From: Mycolicibacterium poriferae
GTDB lineage: Bacteria; Actinomycetota; Actinomycetes; Mycobacteriales; Mycobacteriaceae
Direction: 5' to 3'
Assembly: GCF_010728325.1 (NCBI RefSeq)
Contig: NZ_AP022570.1
Location: 2,976,001 to 3,040,000, forward strand
Length of the DNA stretch: 64,000 bases
A program made the translations under genes and the position numbers. Positions 40,141 to 50,291 of this stretch are shown piece by piece. The notes below the pieces were generated by a model that searched no databases, had not been told where the DNA came from, and was given only the letters and a program-made list of their open reading frames with translations. Position 1 is the first letter of the stretch; each line of letters opens with the position of its first letter.

Positions 40141-41145
40141 TCATGACCGGTGTTTCGCCAGGAACGCCGCCACGTCAGCCGCCAGCTGCTCGGGCTGTTC
40201 GCCGTTGATCGCGTGGGACGCGCCGTCGTAGACCTTCACCGTGGCCATCGGCAATGCGGTCCGGACGGTCCGGGCGCCTGCGCGCGCATCGTGCATCGGC
40301 GACTGAGCGGCGAGGATCACCAGCGTGGGAAGGTCCAGGGTTTTCAACTGCTCGGGGCTGATCCTCCCCGGCGCCGGGGTGCGCTTTCGGTAAGCGTGCA
40401 TACCGGCCTCGATCATCGCCGCCTCGGGCACGTCCTGCACGGGGGCACCGCCGGCGGTCCAGCTCGCGAAGTTGTCACGCCAGGCCTTCGGAAAAGCGGG
40501 CACACTCGCCGGAATCGACCGCAGGATCGCCGTCGGTGACAGACCGGTGAGCACCTGCACGGGCTCCACCAAGGTCAGCGTTTTGACATGGCTGCTGCCG
40601 CGCAGCGCGGCATTGGTCGCGGTCCACCCGCCCAACGACAGCCCGAGCAGATTGACCTCGGGATCAGGCAGTTGGTCGAGGACCTCGTGCAGCCACGCGG
40701 CCTGGTCGTAGGCATCGGTGATCGGACGGGTTTGGATGCTGCGCCCCGGCTCGCCCAGCAGGTCCACTGTGTACACCGAACGGTGTGCGAGCAGCGAGGG
40801 CATGTTGTCCGCCCAGATCGGGGTGCTCGACTGGGTGCCCGGCAGCAGGAACAGCGGTGCGCCGGCCCGCCGACCGGCGAATCGGTACACCCTGACAACA
40901 CCGAAAGACGTGCGAATGTCCAACACCTGCTGTGGAGTCGGCATCTGGGCCATGGCGCGGTCATACGCGGCGAAGTAGCGGTCCATCGCCTCCGCGGAGC
41001 GAAAGTGCCCGACGGCCGCATTGGGCGCGAGCACCCATCCCGCGCCGAAGGCTCCGATGACGCTGAGCACCGCCGTCAGCCAACCGCGGTGGCGCCGCCG
41101 CCTGCGCGCTGCGCTGTCGGGGAGACGTCGCGCCATAGCCTCCAC
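40141..41145 (-). CDS. Membrane-anchored or exported alpha/beta hydrolase
   Basis: A 334-residue protein. After an Arg-rich start comes one hydrophobic segment (WLTAVLSVIGAFGAGWVL, about residues 24-41), a signal anchor or signal peptide. The alpha/beta hydrolase core has the nucleophile elbow LLGLSLGGWTA and a C-terminal histidine in YDGASHAINGEQP. Substrate unknown; an esterase or lipase-like enzyme acting outside the membrane is likely. The start is uncertain: GTG 41145 or ATG 41136, the latter with GGAGG only 2 bp away. It lies downstream of the urt operon in the same direction, 30 bp from urtE. Confidence 0.8.
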   Translation of the reverse strand: MEAMARRLPDSAARRRRRHRGWLTAVLSVIGAFGAGWVLAPNAAVGHFRSAEAMDRYFAAYDRAMAQMPTPQQVLDIRTSFGVVRVYRFAGRRAGAPLFLLPGTQSSTPIWADNMPSLLAHRSVYTVDLLGEPGRSIQTRPITDAYDQAAWLHEVLDQLPDPEVNLLGLSLGGWTATNAALRGSSHVKTLTLVEPVQVLTGLSPTAILRSIPASVPAFPKAWRDNFASWTAGGAPVQDVPEAAMIEAGMHAYRKRTPAPGRISPEQLKTLDLPTLVILAAQSPMHDARAGARTVRTALPMATVKVYDGASHAINGEQPEQLAADVAAFLAKHRS

Positions 41146-41175
41146 CGTGACATGTCTGCCCGGTGTCGGAAAGCC

Positions 41176-41867
<692 letters not shown>

Positions 41868-41868
<1 letters not shown>

Positions 41869-42719
41869 CAGGACTTCTCCTCGATCAGTTCGGCAGCGCC
41901 GGTCTCCTCGGCCTCCGCCGAACCGGCAGCGGCGGTCCCGAGGTAGACCTCCTGAACCTTGGGGTTGGCCTGCACCTCGGCCACCGACCCCTCGGCGACC
42001 ACCTGCCCTCGGGCGAGCACCGTCACCGACGTCGCGAACTCGCGCATGAAGTCCATGTCGTGTTCGACGACCACGACAGTGCGTTCGGCGCCGATGCGGC
42101 GCAACAGGTTTCCGGTCTCCTCACGCTCTTCGTGACTCATGCCTGCGACCGGTTCGTCGAGCAGCAGCACATCGGCGTTCTGCACCAGCAGCATGCCGAT
42201 CTCCAGCCACTGCTTCTGGCCGTGGGCCAGGATGCCCGCAGGCTGATCGGCGAGCTTGGTCAATCCGGTGGTGTGCAGCGCCTGCTCGATGGCGGGGAGC
42301 ACGCCGTGGCGGCGCCGCAGCATCGTCCACACCGACCGGCCGGCTCCGGCGGCGATGTCGAGGTTCTGCAGCACCGACAGCTCCTCGAACACGCTGGCGG
42401 TCTGGAAGGTTCGGCCGATACCGCGTCGGGCGATCTGATGGACCTTCTTGCCCAACAGTTCCACACCGGACTTGTTGACCGACCCGCTCGCCGGCACCAG
42501 CCCGGTGATCGCGTCGATGACGGTGGTCTTGCCCGCACCGTTGGGTCCGATCAGGAAGCGCAGGTCGCCCTGGAACAGCGTGAGGTCGACGTCGCTGACC
42601 GCCTTGAAACCGTCGAAATCGACGGTCAGTCCGCGGACCTCCAGATACTGGGTGCCCATGCCGACGTTGCCGCCTTCGACCGGTTCCTTGCCCGCCGAGC
42701 TCGCGTGAACCTCGGTCAT
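41868..42719 (-). CDS. urtD: Urea ABC transporter ATPase UrtD
   Basis: A 283-residue LivG-type ATPase. Walker A is GPNGAGKTTVIDAITG; the signature is replaced by the weaker LAHGQKQWLEIGMLL, which is usual in UrtD; Walker B is VLLLDEPVAGMSHEE. The start is ATG 42719, overlapping the urtC stop (ATGA). A much longer in-frame extension through urtC is spurious. The last 25 residues are Ala/Glu-rich and probably disordered. Confidence 0.92.
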
Positions 42720-43867
42720 GAGCGGGCACCCACCTTCTCCGCGTCGGGGTCGTTGTCGGGTTCGGGCGTCGGCTCGGCTCCGGATCTCTTGCGGCGGCGC
42801 GCCCACAGCATGCCCAGCCCGGCCAGACCGGCCGGGAAGAACCCGACCACGACGATGAACAGCGCGCCCTGGGCGTAGATCCAGCCCGACGGGTACTGCT
42901 CGGAGAACAGGGTCTGCGCCCACGCCACGCCGATCGCCCCCAGCACCGGGCCCAGCAGGGTGGTGCGGCCGCCGATCGCCACGCCGATCAGGAAGGCGAT
43001 GGACGGCAGGATGCCGACCTGCGAGGGGGTGATGAAGCCGACGATCGGGGCGAACAACGCCCCGGCGATGCTGGCGAACAGCGCCGCCACGGTGTAGGCG
43101 ACGACCTTGGTGTTGGCGGGGTCGTAGCCCAGGAAACGGACCCGTTCCTCCCCGTCGCGCACCGCCACCAGCAGTTCGCCGTAGCGGCTCTGCATCAGTT
43201 GGCGTACCAGTGCGACGACGGCCAGCAGCGTGGCCGCGGCGATGAAGTAGAGCATCTGCTGGTTGACCGGGTCGGCCAGCCGGAAGCCGAAAAACGTCCG
43301 GAAACCGTTGAGCCCGTTGGATCCGCCCAGCAGCTCGGCCTGGCCGATCAGCAGGATCGCCATCGCGGCTGCCAACGCCTGAGACAGGATCGCGAAGTAG
43401 GCTCCCTTGACCTTGCGTTTGAACACACCCAGGCCCAGCAGCGCTGCGATGCCGGCCGGGATCACCACGATGGCTACCAGCGTGACGAACGGCGACGCGA
43501 ACGGCACCCACAACGCGGGAAGCTCACGCACACCGGCGATCTGCATGAAGTCGGGGACGTCGTTGCCGGCGATCTCGGCGTCGGCGATCTTGAGGTGCAT
43601 GCCCATCATGTAGCCGCCGAGACCGAAGAACACCCCCTGTCCCAGGACCAGCATGCCCCCGCGGCCCCAGGCCAGCCCGATGCCGACGGCCACGATCGCA
43701 TAGCAGAGGAACTGCGCCAACAGGCTGAGCCGGAAGCTCGACAGCAGGGCCGGGGCGATCGCGAACAGCGCCACCGCGGCGACACCAAAACCGGCCCAGG
43801 TCTGCCAGCGTCCCACGAGACGTCCCGGAAGACTTTCCGGAAGACTACGCACACCGGCTCCTCGCAC
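42716..43867 (-). CDS. urtC: Urea ABC transporter permease UrtC
   Basis: A 383-residue LivM-type permease with eight or more hydrophobic helices. Blocks such as GRGGMLVLGQGVFFGLGGYMMGMHLKI (in part), SRYGELLVAVRDGEERVRFLGYDPANTKV and FPAGLAGL are typical of UrtC. It forms the channel with UrtB. The start is GTG 43867, 48 bp downstream of the urtB stop; ATG 43620-type internal starts would remove helices. The end overlaps urtD. Confidence 0.92.
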   Translation of the reverse strand: MRGAGVRSLPESLPGRLVGRWQTWAGFGVAAVALFAIAPALLSSFRLSLLAQFLCYAIVAVGIGLAWGRGGMLVLGQGVFFGLGGYMMGMHLKIADAEIAGNDVPDFMQIAGVRELPALWVPFASPFVTLVAIVVIPAGIAALLGLGVFKRKVKGAYFAILSQALAAAMAILLIGQAELLGGSNGLNGFRTFFGFRLADPVNQQMLYFIAAATLLAVVALVRQLMQSRYGELLVAVRDGEERVRFLGYDPANTKVVAYTVAALFASIAGALFAPIVGFITPSQVGILPSIAFLIGVAIGGRTTLLGPVLGAIGVAWAQTLFSEQYPSGWIYAQGALFIVVVGFFPAGLAGLGMLWARRRKRSGAEPTPEPDNDPDAEKVGARS

Positions 43868-43915
43868 TAGCGCTGGTCGGTGCTCGTCTGCTCCTCGCGC
43901 GAGCGCTCGTCGGCA

Positions 43916-44800
43916 TCACACCAGACTCCTTGTCCGAACTGTGAACAGGCCCTGCGGACGGACCTGCAGGAAGACCACGATCACCACGAAGACGATCACC
44001 TTGGCCAGCGACGCGGTGGTGTTGTACTCGATGAACGAGTTCAAGAAGCCCAGCGCGAACGCCGCGATGACGGTGCCCTTGATCTGGCCCAGGCCCCCGA
44101 CCACCACCACGAGGAAGGCGTCGATGAGATAACTCTGCCCGATCGTCGGACTCGTCGAACCGATCAACGTCAACGCCACTCCGGCGACGCCGGCCAGCCC
44201 GGAGCCGATGAAGAACGTCGTGATGTCGGTTCTGCGCGACGAGATGCCGCTGGTCTCAGCAAGATCGCGGTTCTGCACCACCGCCCGGATCCGCCGGCCC
44301 ATCGGGCTGGCCTTGAGCGCGATCGCGAGCGCGGTGACGCAGGCGATCGCCAACACCAGGATGAACAGCCGGGTCTTCGGAACGACGGCGCCGAAGATCT
44401 CGACTCCACCCGACAGCCACGGGGGAGCGAAGACGTTCTTGGCGGGAGCGCCGAAGAGGTCACGAGCCAACTGCTGCAACACCAGTCCGACGCCGAAGGT
44501 GACCAGCAGGGTGTCCAGCGGTCGGTGATACATGCGGTTGATCAGCGTGACCTCCAGCAGCGCGCCCATCGCACCGCCGACGACGAACCCCACCACCAGC
44601 GAGATCAGCAGGGACACACCGGCGCTGGAGACCACCTGCTGTACGACGTAGGCGGTGTAGCAGCCGGCCATGATGAATTCGCCGTGGGCCATGTTGATGA
44701 CGCCCATCTGGCCGAACGTCAGGGACAAGCCCAGGGCGGCGAGCAACAGGATCGAGCCGAGGCTCAATCCTGTTGCCAGTTGCCCGATCAGGACATCCAT
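43916..44800 (-). CDS. urtB: Urea ABC transporter permease UrtB
   Basis: A 294-residue LivH-type permease. The N-terminus MDVLIGQLATGLSLGSILLLAALGLSLTFGQMGVINMAHGEFIM (in pieces) and RRIRAVVQNRDLAETSGIS match UrtB. The long extracytoplasmic N-terminal domain that some urtB genes carry is absent, which is normal in actinobacteria. ATG 44800 lies 7 bp after urtA. Confidence 0.93.
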   Translation of the reverse strand: MDVLIGQLATGLSLGSILLLAALGLSLTFGQMGVINMAHGEFIMAGCYTAYVVQQVVSSAGVSLLISLVVGFVVGGAMGALLEVTLINRMYHRPLDTLLVTFGVGLVLQQLARDLFGAPAKNVFAPPWLSGGVEIFGAVVPKTRLFILVLAIACVTALAIALKASPMGRRIRAVVQNRDLAETSGISSRRTDITTFFIGSGLAGVAGVALTLIGSTSPTIGQSYLIDAFLVVVVGGLGQIKGTVIAAFALGFLNSFIEYNTTASLAKVIVFVVIVVFLQVRPQGLFTVRTRSLV

Positions 44801-44807
44801 GTGCGCG

Positions 44808-46073
44808 TCAGCCCGACAGACCCTCGGCCCACGGATAGCCTTCGAGGAACGGATCCGGCTCGATCGGGCCGGGCGACTCCCAGATCGTGTAGATCAGGCC
44901 GTCGTTGCGGATCTCACCGATGCGGGCGGTCTTGGTGATGTGGTTGTTGTCGCCGTCGATCTGCACCAGGCCTTCGGGAGCATCGAACTCGACGCCGCCG
45001 GCTGCCTCCTGAACATCGGGCACCGCAAACGATTCCGCTTTCTCGACGGTATTCTTCCACAGATACACCGACACATAGGCGGCTTCCATGGGGTCGGAGG
45101 TCGGCTTGTCGGCGCCGAACTTCTCCTTGTAGGCCGCGACGAAGGCGTTGTTCACCGGGCTGTCGATGGTCTGGTAGTAGTCCCAGGCGGTCAGCTGGCC
45201 TTCGATGTTCTGCACGCCGATGCCGCCGACCTCTTCCTCGGCGATGGACACCGACACCACCGGCATCTCCTGCGGTGTCAGGCCCACGTTCTTGTACTCG
45301 CGGAAGAACGCGACGTTCGAGTCACCGTTGAGGGTGTTGAAGACCGCATCGGCACCCGAGGCGCGCACCTTGTTGACGATCGTGGAGAAGTCCGTCGACC
45401 CCAGCGGCGTGTAGTCCTCGCCGAGGATCTCCATGCCGTTGGCCGCGGCGTACGCCTTGATGATGCGGTTGGCGGTCTGTGGGAAGACGTAGTCGCTGCC
45501 CACCAGGTACAGCGACGTGACGCCCTGCTCCTTGAGGTAGTCCAGCGCGGGCACGATCTGCTGGTTGGTGGTGGCCCCGGTGTAGAAGATGTTGGGGGAG
45601 GCTTCCAGGCCCTCGTACTGCACCGGGTAGTACAGCAGCGCGTTGTTGTCCTCGAAGACCGGCAGCATGGCCTTGCGGCTCGACGAGGTCCATCCGCCGA
45701 ACACCGCCGCCACACAGTCACTGCTGATGAGCTTCTGGGCCTTCTCGGCGAACACCGCAGGCTCGGACGCACCGTCCTCGGCGACCAGCTGGATCTGCTT
45801 GCCCATCACGCCGCCGTCGGCGTTGATCTGCTCGACGGCCAGATCGATGGCGTTGCGCACGGTCACCTCGGAGATCGCCATGGTGCCCGACAACGAGTTC
45901 AGCGCGCCGACCTTGATCGTGTCACCAGAGGTGTCGACACAGGACTCGGCGTTTGCTGCACCCTCATCTCCGGCGCGGCTGCCGCAGCCGGCCAGTATCA
46001 GGCTGGTGGCGGCGAGGACGCTGCCGGCGGCCAGGGCCGACCGGGTGAAGGAGTACCGTCGAGAGTGTTGCAT
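44808..46073 (-). CDS. urtA: Urea ABC transporter substrate-binding lipoprotein UrtA
   Basis: A 421-residue branched-chain-amino-acid/urea type binding protein. The signal has RRYSF near the start and a lipobox ending LILAGC (Cys30), so it is a lipoprotein. The mature part contains [35 protein letters not shown] and the [20 protein letters not shown] block that marks urea/amide binders. It heads the urtABCDE operon. No urease genes are in the window; urea taken up would be used elsewhere. Nitrogen-dependent control by GlnR is known for mycobacterial urt genes; the site was not identified with confidence here. Confidence 0.94.
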   Translation of the reverse strand: MQHSRRYSFTRSALAAGSVLAATSLILAGCGSRAGDEGAANAESCVDTSGDTIKVGALNSLSGTMAISEVTVRNAIDLAVEQINADGGVMGKQIQLVAEDGASEPAVFAEKAQKLISSDCVAAVFGGWTSSSRKAMLPVFEDNNALLYYPVQYEGLEASPNIFYTGATTNQQIVPALDYLKEQGVTSLYLVGSDYVFPQTANRIIKAYAAANGMEILGEDYTPLGSTDFSTIVNKVRASGADAVFNTLNGDSNVAFFREYKNVGLTPQEMPVVSVSIAEEEVGGIGVQNIEGQLTAWDYYQTIDSPVNNAFVAAYKEKFGADKPTSDPMEAAYVSVYLWKNTVEKAESFAVPDVQEAAGGVEFDAPEGLVQIDGDNNHITKTARIGEIRNDGLIYTIWESPGPIEPDPFLEGYPWAEGLSG

Positions 46074-46226
46074 GAACAGCCTTTCTGCGCATCGGCAGCG
46101 CTCATCCGCAGATGAGGCGTTGTGAGAGGGATCTACAGAACGCTTCCGGGGGACACCGCGGCGGCCGTGGCGCGCGGTGTCGTCTCGGGACGTTAGAGCG
46201 CCTGTGTTTCTGCGAAGTGTCTGTGT

Positions 46227-46249
46227 GTGACATTTACATTAACGTGAAC
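46227..46249. promoter_or_regulatory. AC dinucleotides at 6-bp spacing upstream of urtA
   Basis: In the AT-rich patch about 155-175 bp before urtA, the blocks GTGAC, TTTAC, TTAAC and TGAAC follow one another so that AC recurs every 6 bp (46230, 46236, 46242, 46248). GlnR half-sites also centre on AC, but their usual spacing is 11 bp, so the match is imperfect. Confidence 0.3.
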
Positions 46250-46318
46250 ACGACACCAACAATCGTTTGCCGTTGACGTCGGCGGCCGTCGAAAACGACT
46301 CGGCCGGTAACGATCCGG

Positions 46319-46324
46319 TACGGT
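46319..46324 (+). promoter_or_regulatory. -10 element for a leaderless secreted-protein gene
   Basis: TACGGT fits TANNNT and lies 8 bp before GTG 46333, placing the transcript start at or near this codon. Confidence 0.35.
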
Positions 46325-46332
46325 CCGGCGAT

Positions 46333-46770
46333 GTGACCAACATGCGAACAGCTACAGCGAAGGTAGGAGCAGTCGTGGGGGCGTCCCTGGTCGCCGCGGC
46401 GGCGACGGTGGCCCTCGGCCCGGTGTCGGCCCATGCCCAGGAGGCGCATCAGGTCCGCTACACGCTGGCCTCAGCAGGCGCCTACGAGTTCGACATCTTC
46501 TACCTGACGAGCCAGCCGCCCAGTATGGAGGCCTTCAACGCCGACGCATACACGTTCGCCAAGCGCGAGAAGGTGACTGTCGCGCCAGACGCCCCGTGGG
46601 TCTTCGAAACCACGATGGCCGACCCGCAGTGGGCGATCATGCAGGTCAGTTCCACCACCCGCGGCGGACAGGCCGCGCCCAACGCGCACTGCGACATCGC
46701 CGTCGACGGTCAGGTCGTCGTGCAGCACGACGACCCCTACAACGTGCGGTGCCAGCTCGGTCAGTGGTGA
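46333..46770 (+). CDS. Exported protein with an MmpS-like C-terminal domain
   Basis: A 145-residue protein if read from GTG 46333 (VTNMRTATAKVG), which fits a leaderless start; ATG 46342 is the alternative. A signal peptide covers about residues 10-35 (VVGASLVAAAATVALGPVSAHA). The mature part is beta-rich (QVRYTLASAGAYEFDIFYL; PWVFETTMADPQWAIMQVSST) and ends with two cysteines (HCDIAVDG, VRCQLGQW) that could form a disulphide, as in MmpS-type domains. The resemblance is to fold pattern only. No mmpL gene is nearby. It converges on helD with a 10-bp overlap. Confidence 0.75.
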   Translation: MTNMRTATAKVGAVVGASLVAAAATVALGPVSAHAQEAHQVRYTLASAGAYEFDIFYLTSQPPSMEAFNADAYTFAKREKVTVAPDAPWVFETTMADPQWAIMQVSSTTRGGQAAPNAHCDIAVDGQVVVQHDDPYNVRCQLGQW

Positions 46771-48965
46771 CCCACGCGCTCTGATCGCGTGGTCAGCCCG
46801 GCCAGCGCCGAGGGCAGCGGCGTGCTGTGCACGATGCCCAGCCGCTGGGTGGCCCGGGTCAGCGCGACATAGAGGTCGGCCGCACCGTGCGGTCCGTCGG
46901 AGAGTATCTGTGCCGGCTCCACGACGAGCACGGCGTCGAACTCCAAGCCCTTGGCGGCTGCGGGCGTCATGACGCCGGGCAGTCCCGGCGGCCCGATCAC
47001 CACACTGGTGCCGGGCCGCTCGGCCTCTGCATCGGTGAAATCTTGGATCGCATTGAGTAGTTCGTGCTCCTCGAGCTGTGCCGACCACGGTGGCATCCCG
47101 GTCGAGCGCACCGATTCCGGTGGAGTGATCTCGGGGGCGGCGTCGGCGAGCACTGCGGCGGCGACGGCCATGATCTCGGCCGGGGTGCGGTAGTTGACCG
47201 ACAGGCCGCGGTACACCCAGCGCCCGGGGACGTACGGCTGTAGTGCGGCCTCCCAGGATCCCACGCCGGCGGCCGCGCGGCGCTGGGCGAGGTCACCGAC
47301 GATGGTGAACGAGCGGCTCGGGCAGCGCCGCATCAGGACGCGCCAGTCCATCGCGGAGAGTTCCTGTGCCTCGTCGACGACGACGTGCCCGTAGGTCCAG
47401 TTGCGGTCGGCCGCGGCGCGGTCGGCGAGGTCGCGGGTGTCGCGCTCGAGGAAGCGTTCGGCGAGGTCCTCGGCGCCGATGACGTCGCCGGCCAGTAGTT
47501 GGTCCTCGTCGTCCATCAGGTCTTCGCGGCCGATCATCAGGTCGAGCACCCCGGCCGCGTAGGCCGCCTCCTCGCGACGTTCCCGTTCGGCGGCCTCCTC
47601 TCCGGAGCGGTCGTGACCCAGCAGGTCGACGAGTTCGTCGAGCAGCGGCACATCGGACACCGTCCACGCCGCGCCGTCTGCACGCCACAGCGCCACGTCG
47701 GCGCCTGCGGCCCGCAGCCGGTCGTGCGAGGAGTAGAGCTCGGAGAGAAGGGTTTCCGGCGTCAGCACCGGCCACAGTTCGTTCAACGCCGCGGCGAAGC
47801 CGGCATGGTCTTCCAATTCGTCGACCAGGTCGGCGCGCAGGTGCTCCCAGGCGGCGCGGTCGTCGCGGGTCAACCAGCCCCGGCCGATCCTGGCAATCGC
47901 GCGTTCGGTCAACACCCATGTGACGACATCGACGAACACCGCCCTGGCCTCGTTGTGCGGCGCTCCGCCGGCCCGCGCTTCCTGGATCGCCCACTCGGCG
48001 GTCTCGGCGTCGATTCGCACCGCGACGTCGGAGAGATTGATCGGCAGCGGATCGTCGGGCACCCGCTGGCGGTCGGCGACCGCCGCTGCCAGGACGTCGA
48101 GCATCCTCAGCGACCCCTTGACCGCGGCGGCCGCGGGGCTGTCCTCGGCGGTGACCGTCAGGTGGGGCACGAGATCACCGGTGGTGGTGAACACGACATT
48201 GGTCTCACCCAGCGAGGGCAGCACCCGCCCGATGTGGTCGAGGAAGTCGGCGTTCGGCCCGACGACGAGGACACCGTGGCTCTCCAGGCGGGCGCGCTTC
48301 GTGTAGAGCAGATAGGCGACACGGTGCAGGGCGACGACGGTCTTGCCGGTGCCGGGGCCGCCTTCGATGACCAAGACACCCGAGTGGTCACAGCGGATGA
48401 TCTCGTCCTGCTCTGCCTGGATGGTGGCGACGATGTCACGCATGCCCTCACCGCGCGGCGCGTTCACCGCTGCCAGCAGGGCTGCGTCACCGGATCCGTC
48501 GCCGCCGTCGCCCGGGGCGCCGAAAAACTCGTCGGTGAAGTCGATGACCCGCCGACCCAGGTTGTGGAACTGGCGACGTCGGCGCACATTCTCGGGGTGC
48601 GCCCCGGTCGCCACGTAGAACGGCCGCGCCGCCGGCGCGCGCCAGTCGATCAACATCGGCTCGTGGTCGTCGTCCGCGTCGAAAAGGCCGATACGACCGA
48701 TGTAGGTGCGCTCGCCGGACACGCTGTCCAAGCGGCCGAAGCACAGTCCGTGGTCGGCCACATTCCACCGGTGCACCTGTTTGGCCAGCGCCCGTACCTC
48801 GACGTCGCGGTCCACCAGCGACCCACCGTTGCCGCGCAGCGCTGCGGCGTAGCGGCTCTGCAGCCGGGCGCGTTCGGAATCGAGACGTTCGTAGAGCTGC
48901 GCCACGTAGGAACGTTCGGCGCGCAGTTCGTCAGTGTGGTCGGCAGTGTGGTCGGCAGTCGACAT
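46761..48965 (-). CDS. helD: HelD-type RNA polymerase-associated helicase-like protein
   Basis: A 734-residue UvrD/Rep-like superfamily 1 protein. Walker A is IEGGPGTGKTVVALHRVAYLL; the C-terminal motor has VVDEAQELSAMDW and VVIGPPGLPGVMTPAAAKGLEFDAV. The N-terminal 150 residues form a charged coiled-coil arm (ERSYVAQLYERLDSERARLQ). Length and layout match the mycobacterial HelD that pulls RNA polymerase off DNA or out of stalled complexes, using ATP. The start is ATG 48965; a frame extension to 49274 overlaps the next gene. The first residues repeat TADH, encoded by a 12-bp duplication. Confidence 0.85.
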   Translation of the reverse strand: MSTADHTADHTDELRAERSYVAQLYERLDSERARLQSRYAAALRGNGGSLVDRDVEVRALAKQVHRWNVADHGLCFGRLDSVSGERTYIGRIGLFDADDDHEPMLIDWRAPAARPFYVATGAHPENVRRRRQFHNLGRRVIDFTDEFFGAPGDGGDGSGDAALLAAVNAPRGEGMRDIVATIQAEQDEIIRCDHSGVLVIEGGPGTGKTVVALHRVAYLLYTKRARLESHGVLVVGPNADFLDHIGRVLPSLGETNVVFTTTGDLVPHLTVTAEDSPAAAAVKGSLRMLDVLAAAVADRQRVPDDPLPINLSDVAVRIDAETAEWAIQEARAGGAPHNEARAVFVDVVTWVLTERAIARIGRGWLTRDDRAAWEHLRADLVDELEDHAGFAAALNELWPVLTPETLLSELYSSHDRLRAAGADVALWRADGAAWTVSDVPLLDELVDLLGHDRSGEEAAERERREEAAYAAGVLDLMIGREDLMDDEDQLLAGDVIGAEDLAERFLERDTRDLADRAAADRNWTYGHVVVDEAQELSAMDWRVLMRRCPSRSFTIVGDLAQRRAAAGVGSWEAALQPYVPGRWVYRGLSVNYRTPAEIMAVAAAVLADAAPEITPPESVRSTGMPPWSAQLEEHELLNAIQDFTDAEAERPGTSVVIGPPGLPGVMTPAAAKGLEFDAVLVVEPAQILSDGPHGAADLYVALTRATQRLGIVHSTPLPSALAGLTTRSERVGHH

Positions 48966-49008
48966 GGGCCCCTTAGATGTATCCGGGTCGCGGATTCTTG
49001 ACAGGTGG

Positions 49009-49024
49009 TCGAACGTATGTTCGC
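49009..49024. promoter_or_regulatory. SOS (LexA) box upstream of the radical SAM gene
   Basis: TCGAACGTATGTTCGC differs from the mycobacterial LexA consensus TCGAAC-N4-GTTCGA at one fixed position only. It ends 7 bp before ATG 49032 and overlaps a TATGTT -10-like hexamer (49016-49021). A TTGACA lies upstream (48998-49003). The M. tuberculosis homologue Rv2578c is, from memory, a LexA-regulated gene. Confidence 0.85.
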
Positions 49025-49031
49025 ATGAAGT

Positions 49032-50048
49032 ATGCGGTGGGCGGGTCAGAGTATCGACGTCGACGACGGCGCACTCCCGGGGCTCCAGCGTATCGGCCTG
49101 ATACGTAGTGTGCGGACACCGCAGTTCGAGGGCATCACCTTCCACGAGGTGGTGTGCAAGTCCGCACTGAACAAGATTCCCAAGTCGTCGACCGGTCTGC
49201 CCTTCAACTACACCGTGAACGCCTACCGCGGTTGCTCGCACGCCTGCCGCTACTGCTTCGCGAGGCCCACCCACGAGTACCTCGAATTCGACTGCGGCAG
49301 CGACTTCGACAGCCAGGTGGTGGTCAAGACCAACGTGGCGGAGGTGTTGCGGCGCGAGCTACGCAGGCCGTCGTGGGCGCGGGAGACGGTCGCGCTCGGG
49401 ACGAACACCGACCCGTACCAGCGCGCCGAGGGCCGGTACGCGCTGATGCCGGGCATCATTGCCGCCCTGCGTGACAGTGGCACACCGTTTTCCGTCCTCA
49501 CCAAGGGCACGCTGCTGCGCCGGGATCTGCCGCTGCTCGTCGACGCCGCCGAGCGGGTGCGGGTGGGGGTGGCCGTTTCGCTGGCCGTGGGGGATCCGGC
49601 CCTGCACGCCGAGGTGGAGCCCGGCACCCCGACGCCGCAGGCACGGCTCGCGCTGATCGCGGCCATCCGGGAAGCGGGCCTGGACTGTCACGTCATGGTG
49701 GCGCCGGTGCTGCCGTATCTGACCGACTCCGAAGAACACCTCGACGGGCTGTTGGGGGCGGTCGCCGCCGCGGGTGCGACCAGCGTCACGGTGTTCGGTC
49801 TGCACCTGCGCGGGAGCACCCGGGGCTGGTTCATGGACTGGCTGGGCCGGACCCGCCCGGACCTGGTGGCGAATTACCGCGCCCTCTACCGCCGCGGAGC
49901 GTATCTGCCGGCGGAGTACCGAACCATGCTGCAGCGCAGGGCGGCACCCCTGGTGGCCCGCCACGGCCTGACCGGTGACGGTCGCGCGTTCCGCGAGGCG
50001 CCGGCGGAGCCGAGGCCTGCGCCGGCGTATCAGGAGGCGTTGTTCTGA
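49032..50048 (+). CDS. Radical SAM protein (Rv2578c type, SplB-like), intact copy
   Basis: A 338-residue radical SAM enzyme. The 4Fe-4S/SAM motif is CSHACRYC (CX3CX2C) in GCSHACRYCFARPTHEYLE-like sequence; TNTDPYQRAEGRY and VLTKGTLLRRDLPLL are typical of the SplB-related subgroup. Spore photoproduct lyase repairs DNA, but the substrate of this mycobacterial relative is not known. An SOS box just upstream supports a DNA-damage role. The segment from 49248 to at least 50009 is repeated at 63239-64000. It may be leaderless or nearly so. It is divergent from helD. Confidence 0.93.
   Translation: MRWAGQSIDVDDGALPGLQRIGLIRSVRTPQFEGITFHEVVCKSALNKIPKSSTGLPFNYTVNAYRGCSHACRYCFARPTHEYLEFDCGSDFDSQVVVKTNVAEVLRRELRRPSWARETVALGTNTDPYQRAEGRYALMPGIIAALRDSGTPFSVLTKGTLLRRDLPLLVDAAERVRVGVAVSLAVGDPALHAEVEPGTPTPQARLALIAAIREAGLDCHVMVAPVLPYLTDSEEHLDGLLGAVAAAGATSVTVFGLHLRGSTRGWFMDWLGRTRPDLVANYRALYRRGAYLPAEYRTMLQRRAAPLVARHGLTGDGRAFREAPAEPRPAPAYQEALF
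49248..50009 (+). repeat. Direct repeat, left copy (762 bp visible)
   Basis: This part of the radical SAM gene aligns without gaps to 63239-64000, offset 13,991 bp. By eye there are about 13 mismatches (about 98 % identity), two of which change an amino acid position (Ala to Ser, Asn to Gln). The repeat continues past the window on the right, so its full length is unknown. Confidence 0.95.
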
Positions 50049-50055
50049 ACCTGGG

Positions 50056-50265
50056 TCAGCTCTTGTTGCGCTTGACCTCGTTGAAGGGGACGCCGCGGTC
50101 CGCGGCGAACTCCCGGGGGAACCCCAGGATGCGTTCACCGATCACGTTGCGCGCCATCTCCGATGTGCCGCCGCCCAGCGATCCGGTCTGGCGTGACAGA
50201 TACCGCACCCCGACGTCGAGCATGACGGCGACGGCCGCCGCGATCGGTCCTTTCGGGGGCGCCAC
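50056..50265 (-). pseudogene. Acyl-CoA dehydrogenase, 3' remnant
   Basis: About 70 codons that end with the C-terminal block of an acyl-CoA dehydrogenase: SLGGGTSEMARNVIGERILGFPRE followed by FAADRGVPFNEVKR, in parts. The frame stays open to about 50334, but similarity to the family fades above about 50265; the FAD and substrate domains are missing. It starts right after the radical SAM stop, so in the ancestral order a fadE gene probably converged on the radical SAM gene and was cut when the island arrived. Confidence 0.75.
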
Positions 50266-50291
50266 GACGACCGCAATGCCGCGTTCGCTGA

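Noticed and set aside
46224..46239. CRP site TGTGA-N6-TCACA before urtA
   Set aside because: Only the left half (GTGTGAC) is present; no TCAC half follows at the correct distance.
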